Positions 7,791 to 17,057 of a stretch of DNA of 64,000 nt are shown here, in pieces. The stretch covers positions 186,001 to 250,000 of the forward strand of contig NZ_NFLV01000001.1 in NCBI RefSeq assembly GCF_002161065.1, written 5' to 3'. Position 1 is the stretch's first letter. Each line of letters begins with the position of its first letter. The notes under the pieces are model-generated. The model did not search any database and was not told the origin of the DNA. It saw nothing but the letters and a program-made list of their open reading frames with translations. This DNA is from Eubacterium sp. An11 (GTDB lineage: Bacteria > Bacillota > Clostridia > Lachnospirales > Lachnospiraceae). A program made the position numbers and the translations under genes.

Positions 7791-10343
7791 ATGACAAGAG
7801 AAGAATTGTATCAGAGACTGGAGAATGGTCCCCTCATTCTGGACGGGGCCACAGGCTCCAATCTGCAGAAAGCGGGAATGCCTACCGGCGTCTGCCCGGA
7901 ACTGTGGATCATGGAACACGAGGATGTGCTTGTAAAGCTGCAGAAATCCTATGTGGAAGCCGGAACGGATATCCTCTATGCGCCGACGTTTTCCGGCAAT
8001 CGGGAGAAGCTGAAAGAATATGGTCTTCAGGACCGGACGGAGGAGATCAATAAGACGCTGGTGCGGATCAGCAAAAAAGCGGCCGGCAGCCGGGCGCTGG
8101 TGGCCGGCGATATGACTATGACCGGCGTGGCACTGGAGCCGGTGGGCCCGATGCCCCTGGAAACGCTTATAGATATTTACAAGGAACAGGCGCAGTATCT
8201 CTATGAGGCTGGTGTGGATCTGTTTGTGGTGGAGACTATGATGAGCCTGGCGGAAACCCGGGCGGCAGTCATTGCCATCAAAGAAACCTGTGATCTGCCG
8301 GTAATGGCGTCCATGACTTTCCAGGAAGACGGAAGGACTCTCTACGGAACGGATCCGGTGACGGCAGTGGTGGTACTCCAGAGTATCGGTGCGGACGTCA
8401 TTGGCGTCAATTGTTCCACGGGACCGGCACAGATGCTTCCGGTGGTCCGTCAGATGAAAGAATATGCGGAAGTCCCGATCCTGGTGAAACCCAACGCGGG
8501 ACTGCCGGAGCTGGTGGACGGGGAGACTATTTATCCTATGGAAGCGGAGGAGTTTGCCTCTTACGGTCCGGCCTTTATGGAAGCTGGCGCCGGAATCCTC
8601 GGCGGCTGCTGCGGTACCACACCGGAGCATATTAAACGGCTGGCAGAAGCAGTGAAAAGTCTTACAGTCCTGCCGCCTGAGAATCATCATCCGGCCATGC
8701 TGGCATCCGAGAGAAAGAGTCAGGAAGTCCTTCTGAATGGTAATTTCCTCATCATAGGAGAGCGGATCAATCCGACAGGAAAGAAAAAACTGCAGCAGGA
8801 ACTCCGGGAAGGAAAACTCCGCATGGTGGAGGAAATGGCGGAAGAACAGGAAGAGATGGGTGCGCATATCCTGGATATCAATATGGGTACTAACGGTATT
8901 GATGAGAAGGAAATGATGCTGAAAGCCATCCGGAAAGTGACGATGGTCACGGATCTTCCTCTGTGTATTGATACCAGTTACGTGGAAGTCATGGAAGCGG
9001 CGCTGCGCGCCTACCCGGGCCGGGCGCTGGTCAATTCCATTTCCATGGAAAAGGAAAAAATTGAAAAGCTTCTTCCTCTGGTAAAAAAATACGGCGCCAT
9101 GTTTATCCTGCTTCCGCTTTCTGACAAAGGCCTGCCGGAGAGTCTGGAGGAGAAAAAGACGCTGATCCATCAGGTCCTTGAGAAGGCAGAGGCCTGTGGT
9201 GTTGACCGGAATCGTATTATTGTGGATGGCCTTGTCACTACCATTGGCGCCAATAAGAAGGCGGCTTTGGAGACATTGGAGACCATTCGCTACTGTAAGG
9301 AAAAACTGGGACTCTGTACCACCGTGGGACTGTCCAACATTTCTTTTGGTCTTCCGGAACGGGCCTATGTCAACGGAGCGTTTGCGGCTATGGCTATTCA
9401 AAATGGTCTGACCATGGCCATTGCCAACCCGTCCAACGGCCTTTTGATGGGGCTTGCCTATGCTTCTGATCTGCTTCAGAATAAACCACAGGCGGACATT
9501 ACTTATATTGAACAGGTAAAACGGATAAAAGAAAAGCAGACCGCCGGAGGCAGTCAAAGTGGAGCGTTCCATGCCGGAAATACCGGCAGCGCGGCCGGAA
9601 AAGCGGAAGCCGGGAATACCGGAGAGGGAACATCAGGTACAGCTATAGCGGGAAGCACAGCAAAAGAAAGCGGCAGTCAGCGGGAAAACAACGGCGGAGC
9701 AGAGCCAGCAGCGGTGAAACAGACGCCGGTATTTGAGGCGGTGTTAAAAGGAAATACCGAGGAGATCGTGGACCGGGTCAAAGATGCGCTGGAACGGGGC
9801 GCGGCGCCGAAGGATATTCTCGACCATATGCTGATCCCGGCGATTAACGAGGTTGGACGGCTCTTTGACATACAGACGTATTTTCTGCCGCAGCTCATTG
9901 CTAGTGCCAATACCATGAAGGAAGGGATCGGATATCTGGAGCCGCTTCTGCAGGAAGAGAATGACGGGGAAGAAAAACCGGTGATCGTCATTGCCACGGT
10001 AGAAGGAGATATTCATGATATCGGAAAGAATCTGGTGGCGCTGATGTTAAAAAATTATGGCTATCAGGTATATGATCTGGGCAAGGATGTGCCGGCGGAC
10101 CGGATCATTGCGGCGGCTGAGGAACACGATGCCTCCATCATCGCTTTGTCAGCACTGATGACTACGACTATGATGCGGATGAAGGATACTATCGCGCTCA
10201 GAAATAAAAAGAACCTGAAAGCGAAAGTTATCATTGGTGGTGCGGTGACCACACAGAGTTTTGCCGAAGAAATCGGAGCGGACGGATATTCCAAAGACGC
10301 CGCAGAGGCGGTAAAACTGGTACAGTCTCTGCTGGGAGAATAA
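7791..10343 (+). CDS. metH: cobalamin-dependent methionine synthase lacking the reactivation domain
   Basis: An 850-aa modular enzyme that moves methyl groups from methyl-THF through cobalamin to homocysteine. Order of domains: homocysteine methyltransferase barrel (1-295, zinc ligands in V-N-C-S-T and G-G-C-C-G-T-T-P-E-H), pterin-binding barrel (about 315-570, with D-I-N-M-G-T-N-G-I), a low-complexity Gly/Ala/Ser linker (about 585-640), B12 cap helices (645-720) and a B12 Rossmann domain (725-850) with the lower-ligand motif D-I-H-D-I-G. The protein stops after the B12 domain, so the C-terminal AdoMet reactivation domain of E. coli-type MetH is absent, as in some other anaerobes. Reactivation would need a separate protein not seen here. 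Confidence 0.93.
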   Translation: MTREELYQRLENGPLILDGATGSNLQKAGMPTGVCPELWIMEHEDVLVKLQKSYVEAGTDILYAPTFSGNREKLKEYGLQDRTEEINKTLVRISKKAAGSRALVAGDMTMTGVALEPVGPMPLETLIDIYKEQAQYLYEAGVDLFVVETMMSLAETRAAVIAIKETCDLPVMASMTFQEDGRTLYGTDPVTAVVVLQSIGADVIGVNCSTGPAQMLPVVRQMKEYAEVPILVKPNAGLPELVDGETIYPMEAEEFASYGPAFMEAGAGILGGCCGTTPEHIKRLAEAVKSLTVLPPENHHPAMLASERKSQEVLLNGNFLIIGERINPTGKKKLQQELREGKLRMVEEMAEEQEEMGAHILDINMGTNGIDEKEMMLKAIRKVTMVTDLPLCIDTSYVEVMEAALRAYPGRALVNSISMEKEKIEKLLPLVKKYGAMFILLPLSDKGLPESLEEKKTLIHQVLEKAEACGVDRNRIIVDGLVTTIGANKKAALETLETIRYCKEKLGLCTTVGLSNISFGLPERAYVNGAFAAMAIQNGLTMAIANPSNGLLMGLAYASDLLQNKPQADITYIEQVKRIKEKQTAGGSQSGAFHAGNTGSAAGKAEAGNTGEGTSGTAIAGSTAKESGSQRENNGGAEPAAVKQTPVFEAVLKGNTEEIVDRVKDALERGAAPKDILDHMLIPAINEVGRLFDIQTYFLPQLIASANTMKEGIGYLEPLLQEENDGEEKPVIVIATVEGDIHDIGKNLVALMLKNYGYQVYDLGKDVPADRIIAAAEEHDASIIALSALMTTTMMRMKDTIALRNKKNLKAKVIIGGAVTTQSFAEEIGADGYSKDAAEAVKLVQSLLGE

Positions 10344-10458
10344 GAGAAAGCCCTGCCGGATATGGTGAGCGCAAAAAAACAGGGGAAGGCCCCGCCGGAT
10401 ACGGTCGGCCGCAGTTATGCCGGCAGCCGGTATAACCGCTTTACAAGGAGGACGGAAC

Positions 10459-11370
10459 ATGAAGATCGATGTAATTATTCCTACCTATAAGCCAGATGAA
10501 AAACTGGAGAAGAATCTTCGGATGCTTCGGCGGCAGACTCTGCAGCCGGACCGCATCCTTTTGATCAATACAGAAGAATCTCTGTTTCACAGCAAAGAGT
10601 TTGGTAAACTGCCCCAGGGAGAGATTGTTCATATAAAAAAATCGGAATTTGACCACGGCGGTACAAGAAACCGGGCAGCGGCCATGTGTGACGGAGATAT
10701 CATCGTGCTGCTCACACAGGATGCCATACCTGCCGACGAGTATCTGCTGGAGAATCTTACAAAACCATTTGAGGACCCGGAGGTCTGTGCGGCATACGGG
10801 AGGCAGATGGCAGACTGGAAGGATAATCCGGTGGAAGCCTATACCCGGACCTTCAATTATCCGAAAGAGAGCCGGATCAAGTCAAAAGAAGATCTGCCGA
10901 TACTGGGGATCAAGACATTTTTCTGTTCCAATGTCTGTGCGGCTTACAGAAAATCTGTCTATGACGCCATGGGAGGTTTTCCACTGCATACGATATTTAA
11001 TGAAGACATGATTTTTGCGTCAAGGCTCATCGAGGCAGGTAAGAAGATTGCCTATGAAGCGGATGCGAAGGTGTGGCACTGGCATAATTACAGCGCTGTG
11101 GAACAACTGAAGCGGAATTTTGATCTGGCGGTCTCGCAGGTGGATTACGGAGGCCTGTTTACCTCTGTGAAATCAGAGTCCGAAGGAATCCGGCTGGTAA
11201 AGACAACACTTCTTTATTTTATAAAAAAAGGAAGGGCTGCACTGGTTCCGCATATCATCCTGCAGAGCGGGATGAAGTATCTGGGATATAAGCTGGGACA
11301 GAATTACAAACATCTGCCCCGGTGGCTGATTCTGAAAATTTCCTTAAATCCGTCTTACTGGAAAATGTAG
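10459..11370 (+). CDS. glycosyltransferase family 2 (rhamnosyltransferase-like)
   Basis: A 303-aa GT-A fold enzyme likely adding a sugar to a cell-surface polysaccharide. The N-terminus reads V-I-I-P-T-Y-K-P, and a later V-L-L-T-Q-D-A-I-P gives the acidic nucleotide-sugar motif in its rhamnosyltransferase-like form (Q-D rather than D-D). F-N-E-D-M near residue 178 is a plausible catalytic acid region, and the C-terminus has a basic hydrophobic stretch. AAGGAGGA sits before the ATG at 10459; the longer frame from 10417 lacks a binding site. A promoter and an LCP ligase gene follow directly, which fits a cell-envelope role. The 115 nt before the gene are GC-rich and hold nothing else I can name. 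Confidence 0.82.
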   Translation: MKIDVIIPTYKPDEKLEKNLRMLRRQTLQPDRILLINTEESLFHSKEFGKLPQGEIVHIKKSEFDHGGTRNRAAAMCDGDIIVLLTQDAIPADEYLLENLTKPFEDPEVCAAYGRQMADWKDNPVEAYTRTFNYPKESRIKSKEDLPILGIKTFFCSNVCAAYRKSVYDAMGGFPLHTIFNEDMIFASRLIEAGKKIAYEADAKVWHWHNYSAVEQLKRNFDLAVSQVDYGGLFTSVKSESEGIRLVKTTLLYFIKKGRAALVPHIILQSGMKYLGYKLGQNYKHLPRWLILKISLNPSYWKM

Positions 11371-11399
11371 AAAAACACTGAATTTTAAGAATTTTTATC

Positions 11400-11426
11400 T
11401 TGCAAACCCATAGAAAGTAGTATAAT
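11400..11426 (+). promoter_or_regulatory. sigma-A-type promoter for the LCP gene
   Basis: TTGCAA (11400-11405) and a consensus TATAAT (11421-11426) with a 15-nt spacer. The -10 box covers the upstream in-frame ATG at 11425, so that ATG cannot be the start of this transcript. Confidence 0.6.
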
Positions 11427-11472
11427 GTATAAAAAGAGTTTATCTAAATTATTCTATAGGAGGTTACAGAGT

Positions 11473-12606
11473 TTGGATAATCAACAGGAAAACATCTTGG
11501 AGAGTACAATAGACAAAGAAGACGGACAGGGCAAAAAGAGAAGACGTCGTGGCAGAAAGCGCAGAATTATCGCGCAGGTCATTGTCTGTCTTCTTCTTGT
11601 GGTGCTGTTTTCATTTTCTGCGCTGGGCGGAGCGGCAGCGGCCTATTATACAGCAGCCACCAATACCATTCAGACAGATACAGAGACAGCTCTGAGAGAT
11701 GCTGATGTGGTGGAGACGGATCTGGTATATGATCAGGATGTGGTCAATATTCTTCTGATCGGCGCCGATAAGCGTGCTGATGAGACGGAGTCCGGCCGTT
11801 CTGATACGACCATGATCGCCACCGTGGATTTAAAGAACGGAAAACTGAAGCTCACTTCCCTGATGAGAGATATGTACATTGATGTGCCGGGATACGGATA
11901 TCATAAGTTCAATGCGGCTTATTCCTACGGCGGCGTGCAGCTGGAATACGAGACCATTGCTGAGAACTTCGGCATTAAGCTTGACGGCTATGTGGAAGTG
12001 GATATGGAAGCGTTCCGTGAAGTGGTGGATCTTCTGGGAGGCGTACAGATGGATTTGACAGAGGCGGAAGCGTATTTCCTTCAGACTGCCTATGCCACAT
12101 CCAAACACGGAGAGAAGAATGTCGTGGCAGGTTCCAATCTGCTGACACCATATCAGGCGCTGGCATACTGCCGTATCCGTCAGGATGTCTCCGGTGAGTT
12201 TGGACGTACCGACCGTCAGAGAAAAGTGTTGATGGCTATCTTTAATCAGTTAAAGAGCGAGAATATCATGACCATCACCAATATCTGCATGAAGGCGCTG
12301 AAGTATGTAAAGACAGATTTGACAGAACAGCAGATCCGCAGCCTGATGACTTCTGTTATCACCATGGGAACCACAGAGATCGAACAGCTTCGTATTCCGT
12401 ATGAGGGATCTTATACAGAGGGACGTCTGGGCGGTACCGGAGCCTGGGTAATGCAGGTGGATTATGAAGCGAATAAGCAGGCGCTCCAGTATTTCATTTT
12501 CGGAACAGGAGAGGATCCGCAGATCAATGATGAATATGGTGTGGGTAATGACGACTTCATTAAAGGATATTATCCGGAGAAGACCGAGGGCATTTCCACA
12601 TATTAA
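11473..12606 (+). CDS. LytR-CpsA-Psr (LCP) family cell-wall ligase
   Basis: A 377-aa membrane-anchored enzyme of the family that attaches teichoic acids or capsule to peptidoglycan. It has a very basic cytoplasmic stretch (residues 21-31), one membrane segment (about 32-57) and an extracellular LCP domain. Diagnostic pieces are L-L-I-G-A-D, R-S-D-T-T-M-I-A-T-V-D, S-L-M-R-D-M-Y and Y-C-R-I-R-Q-D, which hold the Arg and Asp residues that bind the polyprenyl pyrophosphate. I choose the TTG at 11473 because AGGAGG (11458-11463) is 9 nt upstream, whereas the ATG at 11425 lies in the promoter -10 box. ilvN follows after 24 nt, an unrelated partner. Confidence 0.88.
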   Translation: MDNQQENILESTIDKEDGQGKKRRRRGRKRRIIAQVIVCLLLVVLFSFSALGGAAAAYYTAATNTIQTDTETALRDADVVETDLVYDQDVVNILLIGADKRADETESGRSDTTMIATVDLKNGKLKLTSLMRDMYIDVPGYGYHKFNAAYSYGGVQLEYETIAENFGIKLDGYVEVDMEAFREVVDLLGGVQMDLTEAEAYFLQTAYATSKHGEKNVVAGSNLLTPYQALAYCRIRQDVSGEFGRTDRQRKVLMAIFNQLKSENIMTITNICMKALKYVKTDLTEQQIRSLMTSVITMGTTEIEQLRIPYEGSYTEGRLGGTGAWVMQVDYEANKQALQYFIFGTGEDPQINDEYGVGNDDFIKGYYPEKTEGISTY

Positions 12607-12630
12607 TTTACATTTGAAGGAGTGAGAGGA

Positions 12631-13125
12631 TTGAAACAGATAGTACTTTCTCTGCTGGTGGACAATAATCCGGGAGTACTCGCCCGGGTGGCATCTTTGT
12701 TCAGCCGCAGAGGATATAACATTGACAGTTTGTCTGCCGGCGTGACAGACAGTCCAAAATATACGAGGATCACAGTGGCCGTCAGCGGGGATGACCAGAT
12801 TCTGGAACAGATCCGCAATCAGATCCAGAAACTGGAAGAAGTGCGCAAGATTATCGTACTTGATGATAAGGAATCCGTGTGCCGGGAGCTGGTGCTGGTC
12901 AAAGTCATGGCGGACAAAAAGGAGAAACAGGATATCATTGCCATTGCTGATGTATTCCGGGCAAAATTGGTGGATGTTTCCATGAATTCCGTAATGATAG
13001 AGCTCACGGGCAATCAGAGCAAGCTTGATGCATTTTTGAACCTGATGTCTGACTACGAAGTGCTTGAGATGGTCAGGACCGGACTTACGGGACTGGGAAG
13101 AGGAATGCGTGTTTTAAAACGATAA
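12631..13125 (+). CDS. ilvN: acetolactate synthase small (regulatory) subunit
   Basis: A 164-aa regulatory subunit for the first common step of branched-chain amino acid synthesis. It has the N-terminal ACT domain (L-V-D-N-N-P-G-V-L-A-R-V, then R-G-Y-N-I-D-S-L-S-A-G) that binds valine, and the C-terminal ALS_ss domain. I take the TTG at 12631 because GGAG ends 8 nt before it; the in-frame GTG at 12622 overlaps that site. The catalytic subunit gene ilvB is not next to it, which is unusual; ilvC is the next gene downstream. Confidence 0.88.
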   Translation: MKQIVLSLLVDNNPGVLARVASLFSRRGYNIDSLSAGVTDSPKYTRITVAVSGDDQILEQIRNQIQKLEEVRKIIVLDDKESVCRELVLVKVMADKKEKQDIIAIADVFRAKLVDVSMNSVMIELTGNQSKLDAFLNLMSDYEVLEMVRTGLTGLGRGMRVLKR

Positions 13126-13236
13126 AAGATGGATTCCGTCACGGAAAGTTTGGAGAGGAATTCTTCATTTTTGCAGGATTAAGAGAGCGATTCTTCAAAA
13201 CAGAAAAAGAAATCTCAAAAAATTAGCCAAGACAGC

Positions 13237-13265
13237 TTGATTTCTGATATAAAGAGGAGTATTAT
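13237..13265 (+). promoter_or_regulatory. candidate promoter for ilvC
   Basis: TTGATT (13237-13242), a 17-nt spacer and TATTAT (13260-13265). AGCTTGAT over the -35 box can pair with ATCAAGCT about 50 nt downstream. The roughly 90-nt leader has no T-box consensus. Confidence 0.5.
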
Positions 13266-13299
13266 AACAGACGGGTTGTTTATCAAGCTAAAGTGTTAG

Positions 13300-14373
<1,074 letters not shown>

Positions 14374-14478
14374 GATTTCCGGTAGTTTTCAGATGATTCG
14401 GGAGAGACAGAAGAGAATGGCATCGTAAAGAGTCATCGGAAGATCAGTCATATAAGTCTTGCAGAATAAATGATATAT

Positions 14479-14515
14479 AAAAGAGAGTTTTTCGTAAAGA
14501 AAAGCTCTCTTTTTT
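14479..14515 (+). terminator. intrinsic terminator after ilvC
   Basis: AAAAGAGAG (14479-14487) pairs with CTCTCTTTT (14505-14513), with an inner TTTTC/GAAAA helix, then T's. Confidence 0.85.
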
Positions 14516-14598
14516 CTTTTACCGGAAAATATCGTCATGAGAAGGGCCCATGACCAAAAGAGTATGCGAGATTTCTGGAAAGAAGATACTTCATGTCT

Positions 14599-14630
14599 GA
14601 ATCGTTATAGTTTTCAGCGGAATCGTTCTA
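14599..14630 (+). promoter_or_regulatory. direct repeats upstream of the AraC-type regulator (candidate operator)
   Basis: GAATCGTTATA (14599-14609) and GAATCGTTCTA (14620-14630) share 10 of 11 bases and start 21 bp apart, two helical turns. This spacing is the one used by AraC-family proteins on paired half-sites. It lies about 90 bp before the response regulator start. The rest of the 348-bp gap after ilvC holds only the terminator and AT-rich sequence. Confidence 0.4.
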
Positions 14631-14721
14631 TGAATCAGAAGAAGAAAAGTTGTATATTGTTATATATAAGTGAAATACTATGATTTAAGAATAGAAAAGT
14701 AAGGGAGGGGGAGTGCATGTC

Positions 14722-15450
14722 ATGAATATATTAATTGTAGATGACGAAGTCCTTGAAGCGGAAATTATTCAGAAGTTGATTGACAGAAAACGCTTTCCTT
14801 ATTCCGCTGTCTATGTGGCACAGAATATGGCGGAAGCTGTTGGGATATTGAAGAAATATCCGGTGGCAGTCATTCTGTGCGATATTGAGATGCCTCAGGG
14901 AAGCGGACTGGAGCTGACCAGATGGATTCGGGAACATGAAATAGAAGCGGAAGTCATTTATCTCACTGGTCACGCAGAATTTGCCTACGCCACAGAAGCA
15001 TTGCGTCTGGGAGCGGTGGATTATCTTCTGAAACCGGTGGAACAGGAAGATTTGATGCGGGCACTGGAAAAGGCGGCCAGAAGGATACCGGACTTCCGGG
15101 GCGATACGGAAACGCTCAATGCAGAAAAGATTGTGGAGAAAGCAAAAATATATATAAAGGAAAACAGCCACAGAGAAATTTCCAGGGCAGAGGTGGCGGA
15201 GCAGTTTTTCATTCATCCGGATTATCTGTCGCACATTTTTAAAGAGTGGGCGGGAATCACTTTTCAGGATTACGTCATAAAAACACGGATGGACAAAGCA
15301 AAAAAGATGCTCATTTACACAGATACCTCCATCTCCAACATCGCAGCCAGCACCGGTTATTCTAACACCGCCTATTTCGCAAAACATTTTAAGCGGGAGA
15401 CGGGAATGACTCCCAAACAATACAGACAGAATGCAAGGACGGCAGGATGA
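14722..15450 (+). CDS. YesN-type response regulator with AraC helix-turn-helix
   Basis: A 242-aa two-component regulator. The receiver domain (1-120) has D-D-E at 7-9 and the phospho-accepting Asp54 in I-L-C-D-I-E-M-P, and a Lys in L-L-K-P-V-E. The C-terminal AraC DNA-binding domain (about 140-240) ends with the usual Y-F-A-K-H-F-K-R-E-T-G-M-T-P-K-Q-Y-R. The ATG at 14722 follows a GGAGGGGGA box; an in-frame GTG at 14713 is an alternative. Its stop overlaps the kinase start by 4 nt (ATGA), so the two are translationally coupled. Systems of this type usually control sugar uptake or polysaccharide use. Confidence 0.9.
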   Translation: MNILIVDDEVLEAEIIQKLIDRKRFPYSAVYVAQNMAEAVGILKKYPVAVILCDIEMPQGSGLELTRWIREHEIEAEVIYLTGHAEFAYATEALRLGAVDYLLKPVEQEDLMRALEKAARRIPDFRGDTETLNAEKIVEKAKIYIKENSHREISRAEVAEQFFIHPDYLSHIFKEWAGITFQDYVIKTRMDKAKKMLIYTDTSISNIAASTGYSNTAYFAKHFKRETGMTPKQYRQNARTAG

Positions 15451-17057
15451 AGAAACTAGTGGAATTGAAAAAAAGGTTATTTGTCATTGTGGGCGGATTG
15501 GTGTTGGTGATGATTCTCATTGTACTGCTATTTAATCTGCAGCTGATGAGTGCCAACCGTCAGAGAACCCGGCAGAATAATCAGAGAAATCTGCAGATGT
15601 ATATGATTACAGTAGACAGGGCTATGGAAAATATTGAGGATATGCTGATTGCTCAGGATATCGAAGATGTTGATCTTCAGAATATCCGAAAGCCACGATG
15701 CGAACTGGACAGGTATCTGTCTCTGTTGGAAAAGAGGACATTCTTCAAAGAGGAAATAGGAAAATACAGATTTTTAGACGGTCTGTTTCTGTTTGATAAA
15801 AGAGATAGAACATATATTGGTGTTAAAAGTGAAAATGTATCTGCGGAAAATCATACAGCAATAAAGAATCATTGTGCAGAATTAGTTTCCAGCTATGAGA
15901 ATTCAGACACTCCCTCAGAATGGATGATTGCCGAGGTGGAAAATGAATACTATATTTTCCGAATGATGAATTGGAAAGAAATCTACTATTGCGCCTGGTT
16001 GAAGCCGGAAAATATGGTTGCTGATCTGCAGGGAGAAAAACGGCCGGAGGAGGGGATATATTTTCTTAGTGATAAAAAAGGAACAGTTCTCAATCAAGAC
16101 AAATTGCTGCATGTGAAGAAAATTACAGGACATAAAATACAAATGGAAGGAACTTCCTATGAAGTTTTTTCTGAATCGCAGAATGGACGAGGCGGTCTAA
16201 CCTTGTCCTATGTGCAAAAACAGGATTCCCCTTTTAAAGCAGCTGTACAGTTGATTATACCGGTATCGGTAATTTTGATTATGGGAGGATTTTCTTTGTT
16301 TTTGGTGTTGGTACTGACCAGTGAAATGGTATTAAATCCATTATCAAAAGTGTTTCTGGAAGAGGAGAGAAAGAAAAATCAGGCACAGCTGCAATTTCTT
16401 CAGATACAGACCAATCCTCATTTTTTGAACAACTGTCTCAGTCTGATTCGCAACTTGATTTTACTTAACAGAAACAGAGAAGCGGAGAAAGTGACTCTCG
16501 CTCTGGGAAAATTTACCCGGGGCTACCTGAATACTCAGACAGAAATTCTATTGAAAAATGAGATAGAACAGGTCGTAAGATATTATGAGATTCAGAAAAT
16601 GAGATATGGAGAACGACTGAAACTGGATATTTATATGGATGAAGACATGGAAAATATTCTGGTTCCGGCTATGTCTATACTGACTTTTGTGGAAAATGCG
16701 GTAAAACATCAGATGAAGCAGAAAGAGACATTATTCATATTGATTTGGGTACGGCTTCAGAGAGAGAAGAATCAGGTGTTTCTGAGAGTGCAGGATAATG
16801 GAGCAGGATTTACACAGGAAATTCTTACTCAGCTGAGAAGCAGAGAGAATGGATTCGTGGAGAAAGAAGGAGAAGGATTGCCGGAGCAAGAACATATCGG
16901 TATAAAAAATCTGATGCAGCGTATGAAAATACTGTATGGAGAGCAGGCTTCTTTGTGTTTTGAGAATGCGGATACACAGGGAGCGGTAATTACAGTGATT
17001 TTGCCAGAACGGAGAGTCAATGTTGAGAAAACGGTGGAAGAAAGGGATTTAAAATGA
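15447..17057 (+). CDS. YesM-type sensor histidine kinase
   Basis: A 536-aa kinase with two membrane segments (about residues 11-31 and 270-292) flanking an extracellular sensor region of about 240 residues. The cytoplasmic part has the His_kinase family H-box Q-T-N-P-H-F-L-N-N and a HATPase domain with V-E-N-A-V-K-H-Q and D-N-G-A-G-F. A clear HAMP is not obvious between the second membrane segment and the H-box, which is a short stretch. It overlaps the response regulator and the following solute-binding protein by ATGA junctions on both sides, so all three are made together. Confidence 0.9.
   Translation: MKKLVELKKRLFVIVGGLVLVMILIVLLFNLQLMSANRQRTRQNNQRNLQMYMITVDRAMENIEDMLIAQDIEDVDLQNIRKPRCELDRYLSLLEKRTFFKEEIGKYRFLDGLFLFDKRDRTYIGVKSENVSAENHTAIKNHCAELVSSYENSDTPSEWMIAEVENEYYIFRMMNWKEIYYCAWLKPENMVADLQGEKRPEEGIYFLSDKKGTVLNQDKLLHVKKITGHKIQMEGTSYEVFSESQNGRGGLTLSYVQKQDSPFKAAVQLIIPVSVILIMGGFSLFLVLVLTSEMVLNPLSKVFLEEERKKNQAQLQFLQIQTNPHFLNNCLSLIRNLILLNRNREAEKVTLALGKFTRGYLNTQTEILLKNEIEQVVRYYEIQKMRYGERLKLDIYMDEDMENILVPAMSILTFVENAVKHQMKQKETLFILIWVRLQREKNQVFLRVQDNGAGFTQEILTQLRSRENGFVEKEGEGLPEQEHIGIKNLMQRMKILYGEQASLCFENADTQGAVITVILPERRVNVEKTVEERDLK

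Noticed and set aside
7665-9572. 635-codon open frame on the minus strand
   Set aside because: It lies entirely across metH and the yitJ end in an antisense frame, has no ribosome binding site or recognisable domain, and reads as low-quality His/Arg-rich sequence.
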